A stretch of 5,742 nt of DNA from Candidatus Sumerlaeota bacterium (GTDB taxonomy: Bacteria > UBP6 > UBA1177). Where the stretch lies: NCBI GenBank assembly GCA_007136595.1, contig SLGQ01000094.1:1-5742 (forward strand). The letters are read 5' to 3'. Below, piece after piece: positions 1-5,742 of the stretch. Position 1 is the stretch's first letter. Every line of letters starts with the position of its first letter. Both the position numbers and the translations under genes were made by a program. The notes beneath the pieces were generated by a model. That model was not told where the DNA came from and did not search any database. It saw nothing but the letters and a program-made list of their open reading frames with translations.

Positions 1-1122
1 GCCTATAATGTCTGTATAAAACTCAACAGTTTTACCGGAAGATATCTTTGCAGCCCCCTTACCGTAAGTGCTCGCCCACAAGTTACCTTTTGTGTCCCCG
101 GAAACATTATGTACAAGGATGTTTTTGAGGTAAGTGTTTCTAATGATCCCTTTCTTGGCGATACAAAACCCGTCAACTTGAGATCCGATCCAGAAATTGC
201 CCTCTTTATCTTCAAAAAAGGTGGAAATGTTTCTTTGTGTATAGGGACAATTTTTCTCCGAGTAGTGGAAATTTCCATTCATAAAGCGGGTCACCCCATC
301 TTTTTGGGAGCCAAGCCAGACGGTATCCTGAGAGTCAACAAAAACGGAGGTGATATCTTTTAAATTCAACCCTTCGTTACGGGAAAAAACAGTTATTTCA
401 TTTTCTTTGTTTATTTTGTAAAGAGCTGAAGAGCCGGCAATCCAGAGATCACCACCGGAAGATTTTGAAATGTCAACAACATTACCCTCAATACCGTTCA
501 TTCGTTCAAAGACCTTACTGTTGTTTACTGAGTAGTAAAGTCCGGTTCTTGAAGCAATATAAAAAGTGTTTTCACTTGAAACGAATATTTTGTTTATTCC
601 GTTTATTCCCTGAGACTCAAGTTCGGTGTAAGTTATTGCCGAAAAATCATTGTTTTTAATTCTGAATATGCCTTTACCGGAAACTACGCCGAATATCTCT
701 CCTGATCTTTGACACCCGGATATCGAAGTGATATTACCGTCTCTGACGAAAGGATTGTTTTTGAAATTATTTATTACTGCAGCATCTTTTGAGTAATGGA
801 TAAGCCCTTTGTTCGTTGCTACAAAAACGGAATCATCGCTCATTACAAAAATATCTTTGATATTATTTGAGGGGAGCATGGGAAGGTTTTCGGTGTTAAA
901 TATATCCATTGAGTACCCGTCATATTTTATAACCCCTTCCTGTGTTGCGATATAGACAAATCCCTTGGAATTTTGAGCAAAGGATGTTGCTGAATTTTGA
1001 GGCATCCCTTTTGATGAATCATAGCACCTGAAAGTAAAAGAACATGGGTTTTTTATATCGGACGGATAAAGATAAAAAGAAAAAAACAGAACTGAAAACA
1101 GTATGAACTTATGCTGTATCAC
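1..1122 (-). CDS. Propeller-domain sensor protein, N-terminal 374 residues (runs off the left edge)
   Basis: The frame is open from a GTG at 1122-1120 to the window edge with no stop, giving 374 residues. Residues 1-20 look like a signal peptide or anchor: a short polar start with a lysine, then the hydrophobic run FILFSVLFFSFYLY, with no lipobox. Residues 34-69 hold the first Reg_prop-type block (GMPQNS, then ATQEG and KYDG). Further blades follow near 99-110, 143-155, 187-198, 225-237, 268-280, 309-322 and 348-360, including DLWIAG, TVWLGS, NFWIGS and NLWAST. That makes one complete seven-bladed propeller plus the start of a second. The order matches the upstream sensor gene blade for blade (ATQEG/YDG in blade 1, a GFCI/GVCI motif in blade 7), so the two are paralogues. 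The start is set by GGAGAG nine bases upstream; the gap from the preceding stop codon is 18 bases, which implies co-transcription. The output domain lies outside the window: GGDEF is likely by analogy, but a histidine kinase or other output is possible. Confidence 0.88.
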   Translation of the reverse strand, partial: MIQHKFILFSVLFFSFYLYPSDIKNPCSFTFRCYDSSKGMPQNSATSFAQNSKGFVYIATQEGVIKYDGYSMDIFNTENLPMLPSNNIKDIFVMSDDSVFVATNKGLIHYSKDAAVINNFKNNPFVRDGNITSISGCQRSGEIFGVVSGKGIFRIKNNDFSAITYTELESQGINGINKIFVSSENTFYIASRTGLYYSVNNSKVFERMNGIEGNVVDISKSSGGDLWIAGSSALYKINKENEITVFSRNEGLNLKDITSVFVDSQDTVWLGSQKDGVTRFMNGNFHYSEKNCPYTQRNISTFFEDKEGNFWIGSQVDGFCIAKKGIIRNTYLKNILVHNVSGDTKGNLWASTYGKGAAKISSGKTVEFYTDIIG

Positions 1123-1131
1123 TTTTGTGTG

Positions 1132-1137
1132 CTCTCC
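1132..1137 (-). promoter_or_regulatory. Ribosome binding site for the GTG-started propeller gene
   Basis: On the minus strand GGAGAG lies between the upstream gene's TAG stop (1143-1141) and the GTG at 1122-1120, with nine bases between it and the start. No ATG nearby gives a signal peptide in the same frame. This site, together with the hydrophobic N-terminus that follows, decides the start. Confidence 0.7.
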
Positions 1138-1140
1138 GGG

Positions 1141-4100
1141 CTATATCTCTATGATGTTGAAAAATCCTTCAACAATTCCTTTGTCAATATTTTTCATAAA
1201 TGTTTCTATTTCTTCTTTCTTCGGAACGGCGTTGCCTGGAACTGCCTGCATTATTTTGTCTTTTCCTGCAGTTACAGCTCTGTAGAGAGCCATGTCCGAC
1301 ATAAGCAGATTTTCCTCAAAATTAAGGTTCTTTTCACCTCTATAAAAAGGCATTGCAGAAAAACCTATGGAAAGTGAAAGAGGTATGGTAAGGTCGTCAA
1401 CAACTATTCCCTTTTTGGCTGTTTCAATTATTTTGCGGGCATAAACCTCAAGATGAGATGGATCTGTGGCATTAAGTATGGAAAGAAATTCGTCGCCCCC
1501 CCATCTTACGATAAGATCATCTTTCCTGACACTTTCTTTAAGCATTTCAGCAAAGTTTAACAACAATTTGTCCCCGAACTCGTAACCTCTTTTTTCGTTG
1601 ATCGATTTAAGTCCCGAAATATCTATGAGGAAAAGCCCTGTAACTTTTCCATCATCGGGAACGGTTCCTTCTCCTTTTTCAATGATCTCTTTTCTTATGG
1701 CGTATAATTTCCTTTCATATCTGTGCTGTTCTATTTCAAAGAGGTATCTTCTGTTGCAGAGTCCGGTCATCGGATCTTTAAGAATAGACGCTCTAAGCTG
1801 TTCGTTAGTTGCACGGAGCTGTTCTGTTCTTACATCTATGATCTCCTGCATTTCAGTTTCTCTTTTTTTATGGAGGTAAGTTTTCAGTCTTATAAAACCG
1901 ATTATCATGATAAGAAGGATCATTATTCCTGTCAGCCTGTATGTGCGGTTTTGATAAAAGAGAGGTTTGTAATTGACACTGATAGAAGTGACGGAATAGT
2001 CATCCGGAGAGTCCGCAAGATAGCTTTTTACTGTGAACTTGTAAGTACCGGGGTCTATATTCGTATAAACCGCACTTCTTGATGAAGCACTGTTCCAGTC
2101 GATATCAAACCCTTCAAGCATATATTCGAACTTTATTTTATTCGGCTGTGAAAAATAGAGGGAAGTAAAGAAAAACTCTGTGCTTCTTGTTCCGGGCGGA
2201 ATAACAAAGGGATCCCCCCCTTTAACTTTTTTTGATATCTGGTTATCAATAAGAACCCCTGTTATGGTGACAGGAGGGATCTCTGTTGAAATTTCAAGAG
2301 TTGCCGGGTCTATAGTTACAGCTCCCCTGATAGTGGGAAACCAAAGTGTTCCGTCAGATGCTTTTAATATGGACGGTTGTGACCCTCCGTTGCATTCACC
2401 TGCCGGCATTCCATCTTCTTCTTTGAAAAGTTTGAATGATATCCTGTGTCTCAATCCCGACGCAAACTCATCAAAAGCATTAAGGGTGATGGTAAATATC
2501 CCCTTGTTCGTGGAGAACCAGTATGAATTTTTTCCATCCTGCATTATACCGTGAACGGAGTTACTGTATAGACCGTTCTCTTCGTTAAGAAATATAAAGT
2601 CATTTTCAACGATCACTATTAACCCGTCTGACAGTGTGGATAACCAGATTCTGTTTTTATGGTCTATGAAAAGAGAGGTTATTGTATATCTTCCCGGCAT
2701 TGGAACGGAAGAAAATTCGCCGGTATTTTCATCATAGACAAAAAGACCTTCTTTAAGAGATGCCAGATAGATTAGCCCTTTGTTATCTTCTGCAATACCA
2801 AGTATGCTTGTTTCACCATCTGTTATGGAGTAAGATTTGAGATCCCCTTCAGTCCATGTAAAGACAGGTCTTGGAGAATGACGGTCTGTCATCCATATTT
2901 TCCCTCTTGAATCTTCAAAAAAGAGTGTCGGGGAAACCGGCTGAGCCACAACAAATCCTTTTGTGATATTATCGAAATCAAGGATCCGTCCTCTTTTAAA
3001 TATTTGTACTCCGTCTCTTCTTGATCCTATCCAGACTCTATCTTTACTGTCGGCAAAAACTGATGAAATAGAGTCACTTCTTAAGCCGTTTGATGTGTCG
3101 AAAATTTCAACGGCACCGTTTTTATCAAGAACTTTAACCCCTTCACCGAATGTTGCCGCCCATATTTTCCCATCTGAAGTTTCAGTCAAAGAGCGGATGT
3201 TCCCTCTGTTTATGCCGGCTTGAAAAACACTCCCTTCTCTGATTATGCATACACCGGTCGCTTCTGTTCCGAACCAGATGTTTCCCTCTCTGTCTTCCAT
3301 TATTGATATCACTGCACCTGTATGATGCTTGTCGCTTGCCGGAAGAATTGAGAAGTTGCCGTTATAAAAACGGATGATCCTGCCGTTTTCGTCTCCTATC
3401 CATACAGCACCTTTGGAGTCAACATGAACAGCCCTCAAAGATTCAGATTGAATTCCGTCATATTTTACATAAATATAGTCAAGTTCTCCGTTTTTTATCA
3501 AAGCAAGTCCTCTGTTGGTAGCCGCCCAGACAACACCTTTTTCTCCTTCGGTGATCTGGTTAACATAGGCATATAACTTTTCAAGGGGGATAAACTTGTC
3601 ATCTCTTAAAACACTTATCCCGTCTATTGTTGCAACAAATATTAAACCATTGGAATCTTCAATTATTGATAAAGTGGTGTTTGTGTTCAAGCCTCCGTTT
3701 TCACGGGTATAGACGGTTTCTTTTCCGTCAGGTGACAGTTTGATAACTCCGGAATTCAATGTTGCCGCCCAGATGTTGCCGTTTTTATCAATGATAAACT
3801 CTTTGACAAAAATTCCGTCAAGTATCGTTTTTTCATCTTCAAAGTAAGAGATGCCTGAAGTGGTTGCGACAACAGGGAATTTGTTTTTGCTGTATTTTAT
3901 GGATGATATGTTGTTGGAGTTCATGAAAGGATGATCTCTCCTTGATATCACTTCAAATTTGATCCCATCATACTGTGCGATCCCTTCCTGTGTTGCAAAA
4001 AAGATGAAACCCTGATTGTTCTGCTTTATATCCTGAACTGTATTTTGAGGAAGCCCGTCTCCTGAATCAATGCAGTCAACAGTAAATCTGTTCATCAATT

Positions 4101-4203
4101 GTTCCGGATTCAGCCCCCGAAGAACTCCCGGGAAAAACAGAAAACTTAAAAGCAGAAATATACAGCATTTTAAAATGTTATCACCGATCTTTTGTTTTAA
4201 CAT
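1141..4203 (-). CDS. Membrane-bound sensor diguanylate cyclase: 14-blade propeller, Y_Y_Y and GGDEF domains
   Basis: This 1020-aa protein is predicted to sense a periplasmic cue and make c-di-GMP from two GTP in the cytoplasm. A hydrophobic signal/anchor spans about 12-27. Fourteen Reg_prop-like blades follow, from about 66-80 (ATQEG...YDG) to 619-631, including NIWAAT, AVWIGD, NIWFGT, RVWIGS, RIWLST and TLWFPT. This count fits two seven-bladed propellers. A Y_Y_Y beta-sandwich covers about 639-747 (LEGFDIDW, YTNIDPGTYKF). A transmembrane helix lies at about 756-773 and a charged coiled-coil linker at 774-807. The GGDEF domain (about 808-987) has DPMTGLCNRR at 810-819, the metal ligand D861, N869, D878 and an intact GGDEF at 902-906. 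The inhibitory I-site RxxD (R893, D896) is five residues before GGDEF. Compared with the usual DIDHFK motif it reads DISGLK, and an insert of roughly 15 residues precedes that strand. A charged tail of about 30 residues ends the protein. I chose the ATG at 4203 because GAGGG lies five bases upstream and it gives a compact signal peptide. The ligand is unknown. Confidence 0.93.
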   Translation of the reverse strand: MLKQKIGDNILKCCIFLLLSFLFFPGVLRGLNPEQLMNRFTVDCIDSGDGLPQNTVQDIKQNNQGFIFFATQEGIAQYDGIKFEVISRRDHPFMNSNNISSIKYSKNKFPVVATTSGISYFEDEKTILDGIFVKEFIIDKNGNIWAATLNSGVIKLSPDGKETVYTRENGGLNTNTTLSIIEDSNGLIFVATIDGISVLRDDKFIPLEKLYAYVNQITEGEKGVVWAATNRGLALIKNGELDYIYVKYDGIQSESLRAVHVDSKGAVWIGDENGRIIRFYNGNFSILPASDKHHTGAVISIMEDREGNIWFGTEATGVCIIREGSVFQAGINRGNIRSLTETSDGKIWAATFGEGVKVLDKNGAVEIFDTSNGLRSDSISSVFADSKDRVWIGSRRDGVQIFKRGRILDFDNITKGFVVAQPVSPTLFFEDSRGKIWMTDRHSPRPVFTWTEGDLKSYSITDGETSILGIAEDNKGLIYLASLKEGLFVYDENTGEFSSVPMPGRYTITSLFIDHKNRIWLSTLSDGLIVIVENDFIFLNEENGLYSNSVHGIMQDGKNSYWFSTNKGIFTITLNAFDEFASGLRHRISFKLFKEEDGMPAGECNGGSQPSILKASDGTLWFPTIRGAVTIDPATLEISTEIPPVTITGVLIDNQISKKVKGGDPFVIPPGTRSTEFFFTSLYFSQPNKIKFEYMLEGFDIDWNSASSRSAVYTNIDPGTYKFTVKSYLADSPDDYSVTSISVNYKPLFYQNRTYRLTGIMILLIMIIGFIRLKTYLHKKRETEMQEIIDVRTEQLRATNEQLRASILKDPMTGLCNRRYLFEIEQHRYERKLYAIRKEIIEKGEGTVPDDGKVTGLFLIDISGLKSINEKRGYEFGDKLLLNFAEMLKESVRKDDLIVRWGGDEFLSILNATDPSHLEVYARKIIETAKKGIVVDDLTIPLSLSIGFSAMPFYRGEKNLNFEENLLMSDMALYRAVTAGKDKIMQAVPGNAVPKKEEIETFMKNIDKGIVEGFFNIIEI

Positions 4204-4208
4204 ATCAA

Positions 4209-4213
4209 CCCTC
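4209..4213 (-). promoter_or_regulatory. Ribosome binding site fixing the sensor cyclase start at 4203
   Basis: GAGGG on the minus strand sits five bases before the ATG at 4203-4201. The alternative in-frame TTG at 4242 has no comparable purine-rich site and would add 13 polar residues before the signal peptide, so the ATG is preferred. Confidence 0.65.
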
Positions 4214-4252
4214 GACAAATCAAAGTTACAGAGTGCTGTCAAACAGCCTTAA

Positions 4253-4281
4253 AAAATAGCACATAAAACAGAATCTAACAA
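4253..4281 (-). promoter_or_regulatory. Candidate sigma-70-type promoter for the sensor operon
   Basis: Minus-strand TTGTTA (4281-4276) is separated by 17 bases from TATTTT (4258-4253), which is directly preceded by TGC, an extended -10 element. Each hexamer matches consensus at four of six positions. Transcription would begin near 4246 and leave a leader of about 43 bases before the ATG at 4203. AT-rich intergenic DNA produces such matches by chance, so this is a candidate only. Its position just after the terminator-like hairpin of pta supports it. Confidence 0.4.
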
Positions 4282-4292
4282 GAAAAATAGCG

Positions 4293-4320
4293 AAAAACTT
4301 TATAAAATCAGTTAAAAAGT
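4293..4320 (-). terminator. Weak terminator-like hairpin after pta
   Basis: Read on the minus strand, ACTTTTTA and TATAAAGT form an eight-base stem with one mismatch around an eight-base loop, followed by a run of five T that overlaps the stem's final base. It begins a few bases after the pta stop codon. The stem is AT-rich and would be weak, so read-through from pta into the sensor genes remains possible. Confidence 0.3.
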
Positions 4321-4325
4321 GAGCT

Positions 4326-5318
4326 TTATGAAGCTTGCAGCGCTGTTATTGCAACAACATTTACAATATCTTCGACGGAACATCCTCTTGAAAGATCGTT
4401 TACAGGCTTAGCTATACCTTGAAGCACCGGTCCTATCGCTTCAGCTTTTGCAAGCCTTTCTACAAGCTTATATCCGATGTTGCCGCTTTGAAGATCAGGG
4501 AACACAAGAACATTTGCTTTTCCTGCTATTTTGCTGTCAGGACATTTTGTTTTTCCTATAGCTTCAATGAGTGCGGCATCAGCCTGTATGTCGCCGTCAA
4601 CATCAAGCTCAGGAGATAGTTTTTTTACGATTTTTACAGCTTCTGTAACTTTATCAACATGGGAATGTTTCGCAGAACCGTGAGTTGAAAAGGAAAGCAT
4701 GGCAACTTTAGGCTCTATTCCGCAAAGAACTTTTGCAGTTTCAGCAGAAGCAATGGCAATTTCCGCCAATTGAGAAGAATCAGGATCAATATTTATTGCA
4801 CAGTCTGAAAATACGAACATTCCGTTGCACCCAAGACCGCACTCAGGAACGATCATTACAAAACTGCTTGAAACAACTTTAAGTCCCGGTTTTGTTTTGA
4901 TTATCTGCAGTGCAGGTCTTACAGTATCGCCGGTTGAGTGGATCGCTCCGCTCACAAGACCGTCAGCATCACCTTTGTGCACCATCATTGTTGCGAAATA
5001 CATCGGATCTTTCATAGTTTTAAGAGCACGGTTTTCATCCATACCTTTATGCTTTCTTATTTCGTAAAACTCTTTTGCATAATCTTGAAGGTTTGGGCTT
5101 TCAAGAGGGTCAACGATCTTTATTCCTGTAATATCGGTTCCGGTAGAAATGGCAGTTTCTCTGATTTTATCAGCATTTCCGACAAGGATGACATTCGCAA
5201 TGCCTTCGCAGGTTATCTGTTTTGCAGCTTTGACAGTTCTCGGTTCGTCCCCTTCGGGAAGCACAATGGTTCTCTTTGCAGCGGCAGCTCTCATTTTCAA
5301 ATCTTTCATAAATTCCAT
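4326..5318 (-). CDS. pta: Phosphate acetyltransferase (phosphotransacetylase)
   Basis: Pta is a cytoplasmic enzyme that interconverts acetyl-CoA plus phosphate with acetyl-phosphate plus CoA. With acetate kinase it yields ATP during fermentation or activates acetate. The 330-aa length is that of the short single-domain form (about 320-335 aa), without the N-terminal DRTGG and BioD-like extension of long enterobacterial Pta. Visible family motifs are LPEGDEPRT near 20-28, KDPMYFATMMVHKGDADG near 103-120, GDTVRPALQ with Arg134 near 130-138, FSDCAINIDP near 170-179, and the C-terminal VNDLSRGCSVEDI near 306-318. The last carries Ser310, Arg311 and Asp317, matching active-site residues known from the Methanosarcina enzyme. 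A related phosphate butyryltransferase is less likely given these motifs. I chose the ATG at 5318 because GGAG lies six bases upstream; an in-frame GTG at 5354 lacks such a site. No acetate kinase gene is visible in the window. Confidence 0.96.
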   Translation of the reverse strand: MEFMKDLKMRAAAAKRTIVLPEGDEPRTVKAAKQITCEGIANVILVGNADKIRETAISTGTDITGIKIVDPLESPNLQDYAKEFYEIRKHKGMDENRALKTMKDPMYFATMMVHKGDADGLVSGAIHSTGDTVRPALQIIKTKPGLKVVSSSFVMIVPECGLGCNGMFVFSDCAINIDPDSSQLAEIAIASAETAKVLCGIEPKVAMLSFSTHGSAKHSHVDKVTEAVKIVKKLSPELDVDGDIQADAALIEAIGKTKCPDSKIAGKANVLVFPDLQSGNIGYKLVERLAKAEAIGPVLQGIAKPVNDLSRGCSVEDIVNVVAITALQAS

Positions 5319-5324
5319 AGCAGT

Positions 5325-5328
5325 CTCC
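5325..5328 (-). promoter_or_regulatory. Ribosome binding site fixing the pta start at 5318
   Basis: Minus-strand GGAG is six bases from the ATG at 5318-5316. It supports a protein beginning MEFMKDLK, in line with the usual start of short Pta enzymes, over the 12-residue longer version from GTG at 5354. Confidence 0.65.
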
Positions 5329-5356
5329 GTCAGTAAAAAGTCAACACACAACACTA

Positions 5357-5386
5357 AAAATATGCTCCGAATGTTGACAAAGTCAA
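5357..5386 (-). promoter_or_regulatory. Candidate sigma-70-type promoter for pta
   Basis: Minus-strand TTGACT (5386-5381) is separated by 18 bases from TATTTT (5362-5357). The -35 matches consensus at five of six positions and the -10 at four of six. Transcription would begin around 5350, giving a leader of roughly 30 bases before the pta ATG. It is the best leftward match I found in the divergent intergenic region. Confidence 0.45.
5374..5386. promoter_or_regulatory. TTGAC-AAA-GTCAA dyad, possible operator
   Basis: A perfect inverted repeat with five-base arms and a three-base centre covers the -35 element of the candidate pta promoter, a position typical of a repressor site. The arms resemble CRP/FNR-family half-sites (TTGAC/TTGAT), but the three-base spacing is one shorter than the usual four. 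Further TTGAC-type half-sites occur at 5340-5344 and 5447-5451. A chance palindrome cannot be excluded. Confidence 0.3.
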
Positions 5387-5446
5387 ATAAAAAATAGGTT
5401 AAAATATGAACAAAATGGCAATTAAAGATGGTCGAGTCTTAAATGT

Positions 5447-5474
5447 TTGACGGAAATAAAAAAAAAGATACACT
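5447..5474 (+). promoter_or_regulatory. Candidate promoter for the rightward oxidoreductase gene
   Basis: TTGACG (5447-5452) is followed after 16 bases by TACACT (5469-5474). The hexamers match consensus at five and four of six positions. Transcription would begin near 5481, leaving a leader of about 34 bases before the ATG at 5515. The A-rich spacer (5456-5466) could add curvature. This is a moderate match by eye only. Confidence 0.35.
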
Positions 5475-5505
5475 TTACTGACTTTGTTTTTCTGAACTAA
5501 CTATC

Positions 5506-5512
5506 GGAGGAG
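5506..5512 (+). promoter_or_regulatory. Strong ribosome binding site of the rightward gene
   Basis: GGAGGAG ends two bases before the ATG at 5515, with its GGAGG core four bases away. It is the closest match to the anti-Shine-Dalgarno sequence in the window and fixes the start of the partial gene. Confidence 0.75.
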
Positions 5513-5514
5513 TC

Positions 5515-5742
5515 ATGATCAATTATGGAGAGATGTTGTTGAAGCAGGAGCCGTTTTCAGAGATCGTTATCGGAAATACTGCTATTGTGCGGGCGATGAT
5601 CGAATCGGGTGTGAGGGTTGCAACAAGTTATCCGGGAAGTCCAACTCCTGAAATAGCTGTGGCAATTGCTCAGATGCCGCACGAAAAAAGACCTTTTTAT
5701 TTTGAGTTTTCCACAAATGAAAAGGTGGCGACAGAGGTTGCC
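5515..5742 (+). CDS. 2-oxoacid:ferredoxin oxidoreductase alpha subunit, indolepyruvate type (first 76 residues)
   Basis: The frame opens at an ATG behind a strong ribosome binding site and runs off the right edge, giving 76 residues. The pattern GNTAIVRAMIESGV, then SYPGSPTPEI (about 43-52), then FSTNEKVATEVA (65-76) is the N-terminal pyrimidine-binding region of thiamine-diphosphate 2-oxoacid oxidoreductases. The YPGSP and NEKVA signatures fit IorA, the large subunit of indolepyruvate:ferredoxin oxidoreductase, better than pyruvate or 2-oxoglutarate enzymes, which usually read YPITPSSE. IorA oxidises aryl pyruvates from aromatic amino acids to aryl-acetyl-CoA, reducing ferredoxin, and needs a partner subunit (IorB). 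No iorB is visible because the window ends. Substrate specificity cannot be settled from this fragment. The gene is divergent from pta across 196 bases. Confidence 0.75.
   Translation, partial: MINYGEMLLKQEPFSEIVIGNTAIVRAMIESGVRVATSYPGSPTPEIAVAIAQMPHEKRPFYFEFSTNEKVATEVA

Noticed and set aside
3..278. Minus-strand open frame of 91 codons at the left edge
   Set aside because: It is out of frame with the propeller gene, whose blades continue unbroken through this stretch (NFWIGS, NLWAST).
1120..1143. Possible read-through of the TAG at 1143-1141, since both propeller genes share one reading frame
   Set aside because: The second gene has its own ribosome binding site, GTG start and signal peptide. 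A frame match between adjacent genes happens by chance one time in three.
1103..2554. Plus-strand open frames opposite the sensor genes (for example 1111-1377, 1723-2082, 2180-2554)
   Set aside because: They lie antisense to a gene with clear domain structure, show no recognisable motifs, and have compositions expected of reverse-complement translations.
4204..4242. Longer sensor protein starting at TTG 4242 (13 extra residues)
   Set aside because: It has no ribosome binding site, lies at the expected transcription start of the candidate promoter, and places polar residues before the signal peptide. ATG 4203 has GAGGG at good spacing.
4239..4244. Consensus TTGACA on the minus strand just upstream of the sensor gene
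   Set aside because: No acceptable -10 hexamer lies 16-18 bases downstream, and transcription would begin at or after the start codon.
5319..5354. Longer Pta starting at GTG 5354
   Set aside because: The 12 extra residues (MLCVDFLLTETA) do not look like the Pta family start, and the ATG at 5318 has a GGAG site six bases upstream.
4825..5397. Plus-strand open frames opposite pta (4825-5067, 4938-5336, 5149-5397)
   Set aside because: They are antisense to a conserved enzyme, overlap one another, and lack ribosome binding sites or family signatures.
5374..5405. Rightward promoter using TTGACA 5374-5379 with TAAAAT 5400-5405
   Set aside because: The spacer is 20 bases, too long for a normal sigma-70 promoter. 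The TTGACG/TACACT pair nearer the gene fits better.
5422..5441. Imperfect dyad TTAAAGA...TCTTAA in the divergent intergenic region
   Set aside because: The arms need a bulge and are very AT-rich, so it is not distinguishable from chance.

Overview
The window is AT-rich bacterial DNA with dense coding and ordinary GGAG-type ribosome binding sites. The genes suggest a Gram-negative, anaerobic, fermentative bacterium. The evidence is a phosphotransacetylase, the start of a ferredoxin-dependent 2-oxoacid oxidoreductase, and secreted or periplasmic beta-propeller sensor proteins with a cyclic-di-GMP output. Large families of such propeller sensors occur in Bacteroidetes, some Proteobacteria, spirochaetes and several uncultured anaerobic phyla. 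The sequence alone does not let me name the lineage.

Layout, right to left. At the right edge (5515-5742, + strand) lie the first 76 codons of a protein resembling the alpha subunit of indolepyruvate:ferredoxin oxidoreductase. A 196-bp divergent intergenic region (5319-5514) follows, with candidate promoters in both directions and a TTGAC-AAA-GTCAA dyad over the -35 box of the leftward one. Leftward from there run three minus-strand genes. The first is pta (5318-4326, 330 aa, phosphate acetyltransferase). After a 122-bp gap with a weak terminator-like hairpin and a candidate extended -10 promoter comes a 1020-aa membrane sensor (4203-1141). It has a signal/anchor, fourteen Reg_prop-like blades (two seven-bladed propellers), a Y_Y_Y beta-sandwich, a transmembrane helix, a coiled-coil linker and a GGDEF diguanylate cyclase. 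Eighteen bases further on, a second and colinear propeller protein begins at a GTG codon (1122) and runs off the left edge after 374 residues without a stop.

How they may work together. The two propeller proteins look like an operon of paralogous sensors that read an extracytoplasmic cue. At least the first passes it on as c-di-GMP. The architecture is the input half of the Bacteroides hybrid two-component systems, with a cyclase in place of the histidine kinase. Pta and the oxidoreductase fit acyl-CoA-based energy conservation from amino or keto acids (acyl-CoA to acyl-phosphate to ATP through a kinase not seen here). A regulatory link between this metabolism and the c-di-GMP sensors is only suggested by adjacency. 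I saw no RNA genes, mobile elements, CRISPR arrays or long repeats.
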